Assembly (NCBI RefSeq): GCF_016056305.1
Contig: NZ_JAECZC010000059.1
Location: forward strand, 17,799-77,798
DNA length: 60,000 bases
Origin: Amazonocrinis nigriterrae CENA67
GTDB lineage: Bacteria > Cyanobacteriota > Cyanobacteriia > Cyanobacteriales > Nostocaceae
Direction: 5' to 3'
The position numbers were made by a program, and so were the translations under genes. Below the pieces are notes generated by a model. The model had not been told where the DNA came from. It was given only the letters and a program-made list of their open reading frames with translations, and did not search any database. Below are positions 53,012-60,000 of this stretch, one piece after another. Positions within the stretch are counted from its first letter, which is position 1. The number at the start of each line of letters is the position of its first letter.

Positions 53012-53314
53012 ATGACAAATAATTTGGAAAATGTCGATTTCACTCCCTCCGAAATCGCAATGAAGTTGAGTGAATTGGAGCAAAAACCAATCTCTAACCG
53101 ACAAGTGAATCAGCTCTTGGAACAACTGGGCTTACAAAGAAAATTTAAGTCCAGTAAAGGGAAATGGAAATGGCAACTGACTCAAGTAGGTAAAAAATAC
53201 GGTCGAGTGTATTCCGTGACAAATACTTTAAGGAATTGGAGTGGTAATCAAATTAAGTGGAGTGAAGAGGTAATTAGTTTGATTCAGCAAAACTGGTCTT
53301 GTTTAACTGCTTAA
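53012..53314 (+). CDS. Small wHTH / antirepressor-C-terminal-like protein
   Basis: 100 residues. The pattern FTPSEIAMKLSELEQKPISN, RQVNQLLEQLGLQRK and WQLTQVGKKYGRVYSV resembles the winged C-terminal (ANT) DNA-binding domain of phage antirepressors, in which TPSEIA, a Q-hh-L-x-x-x-G-h-Q strand and WxLTxxGxxYG recur. Here it stands alone. It lies between the HerA-NurA operon and a convergent methyltransferase gene, so it may regulate either. A strong terminator follows. The family call is from motif memory and moderate. Confidence 0.6.
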   Translation: MTNNLENVDFTPSEIAMKLSELEQKPISNRQVNQLLEQLGLQRKFKSSKGKWKWQLTQVGKKYGRVYSVTNTLRNWSGNQIKWSEEVISLIQQNWSCLTA

Positions 53315-53332
53315 TTTGATATTTAAGGACTA

Positions 53333-53357
53333 ATCCCGTCTCTTTAAAAGACGGGAT
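53333..53357. terminator. Bidirectional intrinsic terminator
   Basis: A 9-bp stem ATCCCGTCT/AGACGGGAT with a 7-base loop and an ATTTTT tail on the plus side, between convergent genes. Confidence 0.9.
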
Positions 53358-53376
53358 ATTTTTACTTAAGCGACTA

Positions 53377-54465
53377 TCAACTTTGAATAAGCCGATGTCT
53401 AAGTTCTTGGGCAATCGCTTTCGCTAATGGTGGCGGTACAGCATTACCAATCTGAACTTGCAAACACTTTCCATAGAAAACAAAATCATCAGGAAATCCT
53501 TGTAAAGCAGCTACTTCACGAGGTGTAAAAGCTCTATCTTGTTCAGGATGTATGAAACGTCCTTTTGAAGGATTTAAACAACCAGCAGTGATAGTGTTTG
53601 ATGGACGGTTCCAAGCTGCTCGTCCATAAACATCGCTATGACCTTTATGAGAAAGGTGACATTTTAGCCAAAATTGTTTAGGGATATCTGTTCTGCTTCC
53701 GCCATTTTTGGGAACCATACTGATAAATTCTACTATTTTTTGTGTAGTTTTTGGAGCAATATGATTCGGATATTTTCCATCATGTTCCCCATTCTCTCCA
53801 GGTTTTAGCTGAGGATATTTATTATTACCAATAGCATCGTAAACTGTAAGCCAAGGGTATAAAGGCGTTTGAGATTTATCTATTTTTCCTGGTTCTCCAT
53901 GAGTAGGTTGAGGAAATGGTGGTTCTTCTCCATTCCTACCAGCAATAACAATTATACGCTTTCGATGCTGCGGCACACCGTAATCTGCTACATCTACAAG
54001 CTTTTCATTTCTTTTATAACCTAATTCTTTAAGACCTAGACAAAGTTTTTCGTAAAAAATATGACCATATGGCTTAGTAATTAATCCTGGAACATTTTCA
54101 AAAACTGCAAATTTTGGCATAAATTCTTCAACAAAGTCTAAATATTTAATAACTAGATCATTATCTTGATGATTAATGCCTTTATTATTTTTTTGCATTC
54201 GAGAGAAGCCTTGACAAGGCGGGCATCCAACTAAAACATCTAACTGATTTCGTTGTAAATTTAATTCCTCTCTAAAAGTTTGAGGTTCCAGCTCTCTAAT
54301 ATTTATATTTTTGACTTTTACATCTAAATTTTTCTCATAAGTTTCAGCAGCATGTTTATTATTTTCTACTGCCCCCAAAATTTGAAATCCCTCTTGTTTA
54401 AAGCCTAAACCAGTACCGCCTGCACCAGAAAATAAGTCAACAACCGTTGTGGAAGTAATTATCAT
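53377..54465 (-). CDS. DNA (cytosine-5)-methyltransferase
   Basis: 362 residues. C5-MTase motifs in order: I VVDLFSGAGGTGLGFKQEGF, IV VLVGCPPCQGFSRM with nucleophile C84, VI FAVFENVPGLI, VIII VPQHRKRIIVIAG, the target-recognition region with GRAAWNRPSNTITAGCLNPS, IX/X LQGFPDDFVFYGKCLQVQIG and NAVPPPLAKAI. It methylates cytosine in an unknown site. No restriction endonuclease gene is adjacent, so it is either an orphan MTase or the self-marking part of a system with the neighbouring HerA-NurA. Low GC like its neighbours. Confidence 0.93.
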   Translation of the reverse strand: MIITSTTVVDLFSGAGGTGLGFKQEGFQILGAVENNKHAAETYEKNLDVKVKNINIRELEPQTFREELNLQRNQLDVLVGCPPCQGFSRMQKNNKGINHQDNDLVIKYLDFVEEFMPKFAVFENVPGLITKPYGHIFYEKLCLGLKELGYKRNEKLVDVADYGVPQHRKRIIVIAGRNGEEPPFPQPTHGEPGKIDKSQTPLYPWLTVYDAIGNNKYPQLKPGENGEHDGKYPNHIAPKTTQKIVEFISMVPKNGGSRTDIPKQFWLKCHLSHKGHSDVYGRAAWNRPSNTITAGCLNPSKGRFIHPEQDRAFTPREVAALQGFPDDFVFYGKCLQVQIGNAVPPPLAKAIAQELRHRLIQS

Positions 54466-54793
54466 TATTAAACTAATTCTGCATGAATCTTAAGAAAGAT
54501 ATCTATATAGTTATTATAACTGAAATAATAATTAATAAATCTAATATTACATCTATTTTCATCTTGTCAATTTTCTGATCTCAATTATTTTTAATTTAAC
54601 TTAAAAAATATTTATTGATTATCAGGTACTTTTTTATTAAGTATTTAACAAGTTCATAAACAGTCATTTGTCTTTTATTAGCTTCTTTCTCAAGTTTTTA
54701 TCTTTCCAAATCATTTAACCTGATTCCTAAGTGTTTTTCTTTTGTCATAGTATTTCAAATGGAATACAATTGCAATAAATTCAATTTCACATA
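54466..54793. other. AT-rich intergenic region
   Basis: About 330 bases, very AT-rich, between divergent genes. It likely contains the MTase promoter and the left end of the TnpB element. No hairpin clear enough to mark the left end was found. Confidence 0.4.
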
Positions 54794-56206
54794 ATGCTTC
54801 TGTCCTACGTATACAAACTGAAGCCATCAGCGAAACAAGCTGAAAAAATCGAGCGTTGGCTGCATCTGCTACGTCTGCAATACAACTTTCGAGTTCGGGA
54901 AAGGACAGAAGCCTATGAGCAGACCAAAGCACCTGTGATGGGTAACTATTGTATTATTCAAACCCAAGGTGAGTGCTGTCCACTCACTTGCTCAGTTAGC
55001 AAAGGTGCTTTGTATGGTAATCCTTGGAGTACCAAGGGTAAAAAACGTACTCCTCTGGCTCAACAAGATGCCAATTTGGTAGACCTGAAAAAAGAGCGAC
55101 CTTGGTACAGTGAAATTTATTATCACGTCTTGCAACAAATGCTTAAGCAAGTTGATGCTGCTTTTGTGCGCTTTTTTAAAGGCTTGGGTAAATATCCAAA
55201 AATAAAACGAAGGGCTAAATTTCGCGCTTTTACTTACCCAGCAGGAGATGTGGGTTTTCAAGGTAACAAAGTCAGACTACCTGGTATTGGCTGGATGCGA
55301 TTTTTTCAATCTCGACGGTTTCCGCCAGGTTTTAAAATTCGTTCTACCACCGTGCGAAAAAAAGCAGATGGCTTTTATATCTCTGTTCTCTTGCAAGATG
55401 ATACAGTACCTAATCCTCCAGTACCCCAGCAAATAGAAACAGCGTTAGGTGTAGACTTAGGTATTAAAAAACTTGTATCTCTGAGCAATGGTGAAACTAT
55501 TGCTAATCCTCGCTTTTACAAACTGATGGAACGCAAGCGATCGCGTCTTCATCGTGCTGCTAGCCGTCAAGCGTTAGGTTCGCATCGTCGTCAAAAAACT
55601 TATCACCGCATAGCTAAATTAGAACAAAAAGTTACTAATCAAAGAGAAGATTATCAATGGAAGATAGCTCATAACTTAGTTAAACAATTCGACCTGATTG
55701 TATTTGAAAATCTCAACATTCAGGGAATGATGGCACGCTGTAAATCTAAACAAGATGAAAATGGCAAGTATTTGCCCAATGGTCAGTCTGCAAAATCCAA
55801 GCTAAATCAAGCGATCACGGATGCTGCTTGGGGTTCTCTAAAACAGAAGGTCAAAGTATTGTCTGAAAGGACTGGCGTTCTGGTGCATGAAGTTAACCCA
55901 AAGTTTAGCTCTCAAGAATGCAGCGCGTGCGGATATGTCAGTCCCACAAACCGAGATCAAGAAAAGTTCATCTGCGAAAATTGCGCTCATCATGCTGATG
56001 CAGACGTTGATGCAGCAAAAGTTATCTTGAAGCGTGGTTTGGATGAACTTGGAATCAATCTAGATGCTGTATCGGGAGTCCCTCGAAAACAGGGTAAAAC
56101 TACGCCCAAGGAGCCTGTTGCAACACAAGGAAAATCAGCTGCGTTGGCGGTTGAGCCTGGGAATCCTCAAAAACTGAGGTTTTTGAGTGAAGGGGAAATT
56201 GAGTAA
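54794..56206 (+). CDS. tnpB: RNA-guided endonuclease TnpB (IS200/IS605 family)
   Basis: 470 residues. N-terminal LSYVYKLKPSAKQAEKIERW; RuvC-like catalytic acids in LGVDLGIKKLVSLSNG (Asp), IVFENLNIQGM (Glu) and HADADVDAAKVI (Asp); zinc finger QECSACGYV and FICENCAHH. TnpB uses an omega RNA from the element's right end to cut DNA next to a short adjacent motif and helps keep the transposon. No tnpA is present, so this is a solo (IS1341-type) element that depends on a TnpA elsewhere. All catalytic residues seem intact. It lies between the MTase and tRNA-Ser. Confidence 0.93.
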   Translation: MLLSYVYKLKPSAKQAEKIERWLHLLRLQYNFRVRERTEAYEQTKAPVMGNYCIIQTQGECCPLTCSVSKGALYGNPWSTKGKKRTPLAQQDANLVDLKKERPWYSEIYYHVLQQMLKQVDAAFVRFFKGLGKYPKIKRRAKFRAFTYPAGDVGFQGNKVRLPGIGWMRFFQSRRFPPGFKIRSTTVRKKADGFYISVLLQDDTVPNPPVPQQIETALGVDLGIKKLVSLSNGETIANPRFYKLMERKRSRLHRAASRQALGSHRRQKTYHRIAKLEQKVTNQREDYQWKIAHNLVKQFDLIVFENLNIQGMMARCKSKQDENGKYLPNGQSAKSKLNQAITDAAWGSLKQKVKVLSERTGVLVHEVNPKFSSQECSACGYVSPTNRDQEKFICENCAHHADADVDAAKVILKRGLDELGINLDAVSGVPRKQGKTTPKEPVATQGKSAALAVEPGNPQKLRFLSEGEIE

Positions 56207-56245
56207 TCAATTCCTGGAAACTTCTAGCTTTAGCTATGTGGAAAC
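56207..56245 (+). ncRNA. Possible TnpB omega-RNA 3' part / right-end hairpin
   Basis: After the tnpB stop codon the sequence CTTCTAGCTTTAGCTATGTGG contains a TAGCT/AGCTA stem (56225-56240 region), the kind of structure at IS605 right ends where the omega RNA scaffold ends and the guide begins. Exact ends cannot be set. Confidence 0.35.
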
Positions 56246-56296
56246 CATCAATTGAAATCGGATGAAGCTCAACAACCTTAACAAGCTTTGAAAAAA

Positions 56297-56381
56297 CGGA
56301 GAAGGGGAGATTCGAACTCCCGGACTCTTTCAAGTCTCTCGATTTCAAGTCGAGTGCAATCGACCACTCTGCCACCTCTCC
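56297..56381 (-). tRNA. tRNA-Ser (anticodon UGA)
   Basis: An 85-base class II tRNA on the minus strand. Acceptor stem GGAGAGG with CTTCTCC (one G-U pair), D-arm GCAGAGTGG, anticodon arm CTCGA-CTTGAAA-TCGAG with anticodon TGA, a long variable arm (GACTTGAAAGAGTC) and a T-arm GGGAGTTCGAATCTCCC. Discriminator G. CCA is not encoded. It is 78 bases after the metallophosphoesterase gene on the same strand. Confidence 0.97.
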
Positions 56382-56458
56382 AATAAACTGTCAAGCTACT
56401 GCACAGCCTACATTTGTAGATTAGCACTAAAGCTGACAGATATTACTATATCCTATCA

Positions 56459-57388
56459 CTATGCAGGTTGCACTACTGAATGCGATCGCTCGTACAAAAT
56501 TTCTTCTGACACCACCTGTAAGTCATTCCCCACCCACACTAAAGCAGCTTGCGTCACCACACCCGCCTCTAAAGTCACCAAGGAAAAGTTTCGTAGCTTC
56601 TGGCTGTCATTCTCTACAATCCTCGGCACACTGGCAGCATTCAAGTAAATTATCCCCTCTGGGCTTCTAAAGATTGCCTTTCGCAGTTCTTTTTTGGTGT
56701 GCCGTAGACTATGGTGCATATGACCAAATGTCACCAAAGGTATAGTTTTACCAGCGGTGAGGGTCTGAGAAATCGCCTCAGCAAAATCTGGATCGCCAAA
56801 GTCACCACCAATGGGATGCCAATCTTTACCGCAGGGGTCTTCTGGGCGATCGCCTAACCCACTCGGCCCATTATGACCGAGAAAAATAATCGTATCAGTA
56901 GCGGCACTTTTCACCGCAGCCGTAATTTTAGCCGCTGATTCTTCTGGACTGGTAACACCATATCGTTCTTTACAGATATCAGCAAATCTCCACTCCGAGC
57001 CACCCCAGGTAAAGGGACGACCCCCCACCACAGTTAAATTCCAATCTGGAAAATCTAACTTACCGTAACCAACATGGGCTGAACCCAATAAATCGAGTTG
57101 TTCCTGTACCCAATCCTCTTTAGAACGGTCGTAGGGACACTTTTTTCGCCCCCATTCGGTAGCTGTGTACCACGCATCATGGTTTCCCATAACTGCTGCT
57201 TTGGGAATGTCCAGGGAAGCGATCGCTTTCACCACTTCCACCGACTCATTACCAAAATCTCCGACAAACAGCACTAAGTCAACACCTAGATGCTTGAGTG
57301 CAATCCCATCTTCTACTTCCCATTGATCGTGAACATCTCCGACTACTGCAATTTTCAAGGTTATTGGTTGAGTTTTTTGACTGGTCAT
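56459..57388 (-). CDS. Calcineurin-type metallophosphoesterase (cyanobacterial family)
   Basis: 309 residues. Metallophosphoesterase motifs: VVGDVHDQW (metal Asp/His), LVLFVGDFGNE, AAVMGNHDAWY (GNHD box), IFLGHNGPSGLGD and LVTFGHMHHSLRH. The layout fits a cyanobacterial/plant family (TIGR04168-like) with unknown substrate. The ATG at 57388 is chosen because AAGGAA lies about 7 bases upstream; an in-frame start 57 bases earlier adds residues without support. There is no signal peptide. Confidence 0.85.
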   Translation of the reverse strand: MTSQKTQPITLKIAVVGDVHDQWEVEDGIALKHLGVDLVLFVGDFGNESVEVVKAIASLDIPKAAVMGNHDAWYTATEWGRKKCPYDRSKEDWVQEQLDLLGSAHVGYGKLDFPDWNLTVVGGRPFTWGGSEWRFADICKERYGVTSPEESAAKITAAVKSAATDTIIFLGHNGPSGLGDRPEDPCGKDWHPIGGDFGDPDFAEAISQTLTAGKTIPLVTFGHMHHSLRHTKKELRKAIFRSPEGIIYLNAASVPRIVENDSQKLRNFSLVTLEAGVVTQAALVWVGNDLQVVSEEILYERSHSVVQPA

Positions 57389-57723
57389 GCGACTTTCCTT
57401 GCCGTCTATCTCCAGCATAGGAAACTCAGCCGGATTTGAACACAATTAAGGAAACTCCCAAAAATAAATTATCAAGTTGTTGACTGATGACTGATGACTG
57501 TGAACAATTCCAATGGGATATTTTTTACTTGTCATCTCATGTCCGCCGAATCGCTTCTTAAAAAACTCTCCGCGTCCCCGCGTCCCCCCCATCCCCCCAT
57601 CCCCCCATCACTCTTAATGCCTTGCACACCAATAATGGTCTGTCATCCCTCATCTATTTTTGGTAAAAACTACTATAATTAATCCACAAGACAAAAATCT
57701 GCAACTTCAAGCACCCCTTAACT
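57389..57723. other. Intergenic region between the metallophosphoesterase gene and nadA
   Basis: Contains GACTGATGACTGATGACTG heptamers (57483-57502) and a C-rich tract of CCCCATCC-type units at 57575-57610. Promoters of both divergent genes must lie here; no element can be named. Confidence 0.45.
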
Positions 57724-58698
57724 GTGTTTACAACTGCACTTGTTCAACGAGATAAAACCCAACCGGGTGAGCTACCATTAGATTTGTTTGCTGCCATTGA
57801 AAGTCTTAAAAAAGAACTCAACGCGGTTATCCTGGCACATTACTATCAAGAGCCAGATATTCAGGATATCGCAGACTTTATTGGGGATTCATTACAACTA
57901 GCAAAAGCAGCAGAAAAGACCAATGCAGATGTGATCGTCTTTGCTGGTGTTCACTTCATGGCAGAAACAGCGAAGATACTCAATCCTGACAAATTAGTAC
58001 TTTTACCAGATTTGAATGCTGGTTGTTCTTTAGCAGACAGTTGTCCAGGAGAGGCATTTGCAGCTTTCAAAGCACTGCATCCCGATCATTTGGTGGTTTC
58101 TTATATTAACTGCTCTGCCGAAATTAAGGCGATGAGCGATATTATCTGCACTAGTTCCAACGCTGTCAAGATTGTACAGCAGATACCAAAAGACCAGCCG
58201 ATTATTTTTGCTCCTGATCGCAATTTGGGGCGGTATGTGATGGAACAGACTGGGCGAGATTTGGTGCTGTGGCAAGGTAGCTGTATTGTGCATGAAACCT
58301 TTTCGGAAAAGAAGATTGTGCAGCTAAAAATTGCCCACCCCCAAGCAGAAGCGATCGCGCACCCAGAATGTGAAAGTAGTATTTTGCGCCACGCCAGCTT
58401 TGTTGGCTCTACAGCAGCATTACTCAATTATTGCCAAAATAGTCCGACAAAGGAATTTATCGTTGCTACGGAGCCTGGTATTATTCACCAAATGCAAAAA
58501 CTAGCTCCTGAAAAGCATTTTATACCCGCCCCACCGATGAATAATTGCAATTGCAACGAGTGTCCTTTTATGAGGTTAAACACTTTAGAGAAGCTTTACT
58601 TAGCGATGAAAAATCGTACTCCTGAAATTACTATGTCAGAGGATATTCGTGTTGCTGCCCTGCGTCCAATTCAGCGGATGCTAGAGATGAGTGTGTAG
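57724..58698 (+). CDS. nadA: Quinolinate synthase
   Basis: 324 residues, GTG start. It condenses iminoaspartate with dihydroxyacetone phosphate to quinolinate in NAD synthesis, using a [4Fe-4S] cluster. Motifs: [31 protein letters not shown], and the cluster cysteines at C101 ([12 protein letters not shown]), C216 (HPECESS) and C280 (CNCNECPFM). All three family ligands are present. The order of the fold (three similar domains) is complete. It reads toward the terminal IS4-type element, with a palindromic hairpin just after the stop codon. Confidence 0.96.
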   Translation: MFTTALVQRDKTQPGELPLDLFAAIESLKKELNAVILAHYYQEPDIQDIADFIGDSLQLAKAAEKTNADVIVFAGVHFMAETAKILNPDKLVLLPDLNAGCSLADSCPGEAFAAFKALHPDHLVVSYINCSAEIKAMSDIICTSSNAVKIVQQIPKDQPIIFAPDRNLGRYVMEQTGRDLVLWQGSCIVHETFSEKKIVQLKIAHPQAEAIAHPECESSILRHASFVGSTAALLNYCQNSPTKEFIVATEPGIIHQMQKLAPEKHFIPAPPMNNCNCNECPFMRLNTLEKLYLAMKNRTPEITMSEDIRVAALRPIQRMLEMSV

Positions 58699-58718
58699 TT
58701 AGGTGAGATTTGTACAAT

Positions 58719-58748
58719 TTTGTAGAGATGCGATCGCGTCTCTACAAA
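58719..58748. terminator. Hairpin with HIP1 centre after nadA
   Basis: TTTGTAGAGA pairs with TCTCTACAAA around a GCGATCGC core. It starts about 20 bases after the nadA stop codon and may end its transcript; it may also be a dispersed repeat. Confidence 0.6.
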
Positions 58749-58759
58749 TTGTATTTTAC

Positions 58760-58824
58760 TTATACCAATTCTCAAAATCTTGGCAACACATGAATAATCT
58801 ATCTGTAGGGGCGTACAGCTGTAC
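58760..58824. repeat. Truncated TACCAATTC-family repeat
   Basis: Starts TTATACCAATTCTCAAAATC as in copy A, continues GCAACACATGAAT and GGGGCGTACAGCTGTAC, and is broken off exactly where the hairpin should continue. The IS4-type element begins there. Confidence 0.65.
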
Positions 58825-58836
58825 ATTGGTGTCAAC

Positions 58837-59250
58837 TTAAGAAGATAAAGCCCAAATTTGTTGAGTGTGAGCGTCAATCTCTCGATGACGCTTACGCCTA
58901 GCTTTGACTAATCCAAAGAGCTTTTGATGTTCTATAAGATAAGGAACAGCATCAGTGGCATCACCACGGAGGAAAGCTTGAGAAAAATGGTATAAACTGC
59001 GAAACAGCATTTCTGTAGAAATTCGGTCTAAAGGTTGGTTAAGAGCGATCGCTACATCGATACATAATTGATTGAGAACCGCATAAAAAATCCAAGTGGC
59101 AAAAATTTGGATTTGGACACCATTACTATCACCCACCCAAATATAAGCTAGACCCAAAAGCCGTTTGGTGAGCAAAAAAGCATCTTCAACTTGCCAACGT
59201 CTGCGATATAATTCACGCTCCTTGCTGTGCTGATAACAATTGCGGGTCAA
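58837..59250 (-). pseudogene. IS4-family transposase, C-terminal part (frameshifted)
   Basis: 137 residues in a different frame from the N-terminal part. It holds the YREK signature of IS4 transposases (YRRRWQVEDAFLLTK: Y-2-R-3-E-6-K), with the catalytic Glu in VEDAF. It continues the sequence of the upstream frame, which is lost near 59240 (..TNVVDP then TRNCYQHSKERELYRRRW). A single frameshift therefore separates the first two catalytic Asp from the Glu. Confidence 0.8.
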
Positions 59251-60000
59251 CTACATTTGTTAGATAGTAATACCAAGTTGAACCCCATAACACAGAAACC
59301 AAACGTACTGAGCACTGACAAGGGTTAGAGCGATATTCTCCCATCTCAATAATTTCATCACGGTAAAATGGGACAGAGGTCAAACAACGAATGACCTTGT
59401 AAGAGGTTTTTTCTCGTAGTCTGGTCACAAAAAACTTATCAGCTTGGGTAAATGCATCGAACCAAGGAAATTTAAAAAATCCTAAATCAAAAATCAGTAA
59501 GCCACCAGTCAGTAAGCGTTGGAGTAATTGATTGCACCAAGTTTTATCATTGGCTTTGCTATTTGTTGTATACCAGGTTGCGACTGGGCGATGGCTAAAT
59601 GCTTCTACCACCATTATAATTTTTCCCGCGAGTGTTTTTTCTTTTTCTTGTAGCGCTTTTAACTTCCTTCGCAATGCTTCTAAAGTTGAACCATCCGCAA
59701 TCCAAATCGCTGGGAATCTACCACAGACTGCCTGCCAATTCTCTGGAATTGTTTGATTGTTGGGTTGATAATTAATTCTGACGATTACTTGTTCAAAAAC
59801 CTGTGCAAATAATTCTATCGGTAATGTTCGCAATCTTTTTGACACTGCTATTGCACTTACTTCTATTTGTTCCACCCATAACAATCCCTCTTGTGACAAG
59901 ACCCTAGTTACTTCTCTTAAGCCCGGAATCTGCCGATATACTAAACTCACCACGATCGCCATCATCATCGGCAGAGTTAATATTCTGTCGCGGAATTTTT
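59213..60000 (-). pseudogene. IS4-family transposase, N-terminal part (open to window edge)
   Basis: The frame is open through the window edge: before the internal methionines it reads KFRDRILTLPMMMAIVVSLV, so the true start lies to the right of the window. DDE residues: Asp in AIWIADGSTLEALRRKL and Asp in LLIFDLGFFKFPWFDAF. It ends after VVDPQLLSAQQGA where the frame is lost. There is no homopolymer run at the junction that would suggest programmed slippage, so the gene is probably dead. Confidence 0.8.

Larger units (their letters stand above)
58825..60000 (-). mobile_element. IS4-type insertion sequence, partial
   Basis: The left boundary is set where the TACCAATTC-family repeat is interrupted (ATTGGTGTCAACTTAAG follows). 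The right end is outside the window, so the terminal inverted repeat and the target duplication cannot be checked. Confidence 0.65.

Overview
The window is chromosomal DNA of a filamentous, Nostoc/Calothrix-type cyanobacterium. Seen directly: very many HIP1 octamers (GCGATCGC), tandem heptamer (STRR-type) repeats between genes, phosphoribulokinase, a ferredoxin-NADP reductase with a CpcD-like phycobilisome-binding N-terminus, a CAAD-domain protein, a PlmA-type GntR regulator and a Mo-dependent-nitrogenase-C-terminal-type protein. The genus is inference.

Layout. 1-0.6 kb: IS630-type transposase running off the left edge. 1.0-8.8 kb: a two-component cluster (a five-domain response regulator, a 1557-residue multi-PAS sensor kinase, two single-domain receivers). 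9-12.5 kb: a phytochelatin-synthase-like protein, a free-standing HTH domain and a second membrane histidine kinase; a similar upstream motif occurs three times here. 13.7-21 kb: metK, prk, petH and hom, with a 35-residue membrane-protein ORF upstream of prk. 21-30 kb: SLH protein, CAAD protein, aldehyde dehydrogenase, sulfite-oxidase-fold enzyme, rpmF, a tandem-repeat protein, a catalytically dead caspase homologue and a Mo-nitrogenase-C-terminal protein. 30.2-30.8 kb: a decayed SLC13-type permease. 31-40 kb: two back-to-back housekeeping groups, asd-dapA-rnj (minus) and tig-clpP-clpX (plus). 40-46 kb: hydrolases, nitroreductase, plmA and an S1-domain protein, with several MITE-like repeats and a broken VapBC locus.

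46-56 kb is an accessory region: an XRE regulator, a PIN toxin-antitoxin pair, small unknown genes, a HerA-type ATPase overlapping a wHTH-NurA-like nuclease gene, a small wHTH/antirepressor-like gene, a lone C5 DNA methyltransferase and a solo TnpB. The HerA-NurA operon is bracketed by two identical copies of a 21-base palindrome. It is the best candidate here for an undescribed, possibly phage-defence, system. 56.3-60 kb: tRNA-Ser(UGA), a metallophosphoesterase, nadA and a frameshifted IS4-type transposase running off the right edge, inserted in a MITE-like repeat.

How genes work together. hom, dapA, asd and metK cover the aspartate-family branch to lysine, threonine/methionine and S-adenosylmethionine. 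prk and petH link NADPH production to the Calvin cycle. tig, clpP and clpX form a protein-quality-control operon. The kinase/receiver cluster looks like one signalling module. All functions are read from sequence motifs; no database search was possible.
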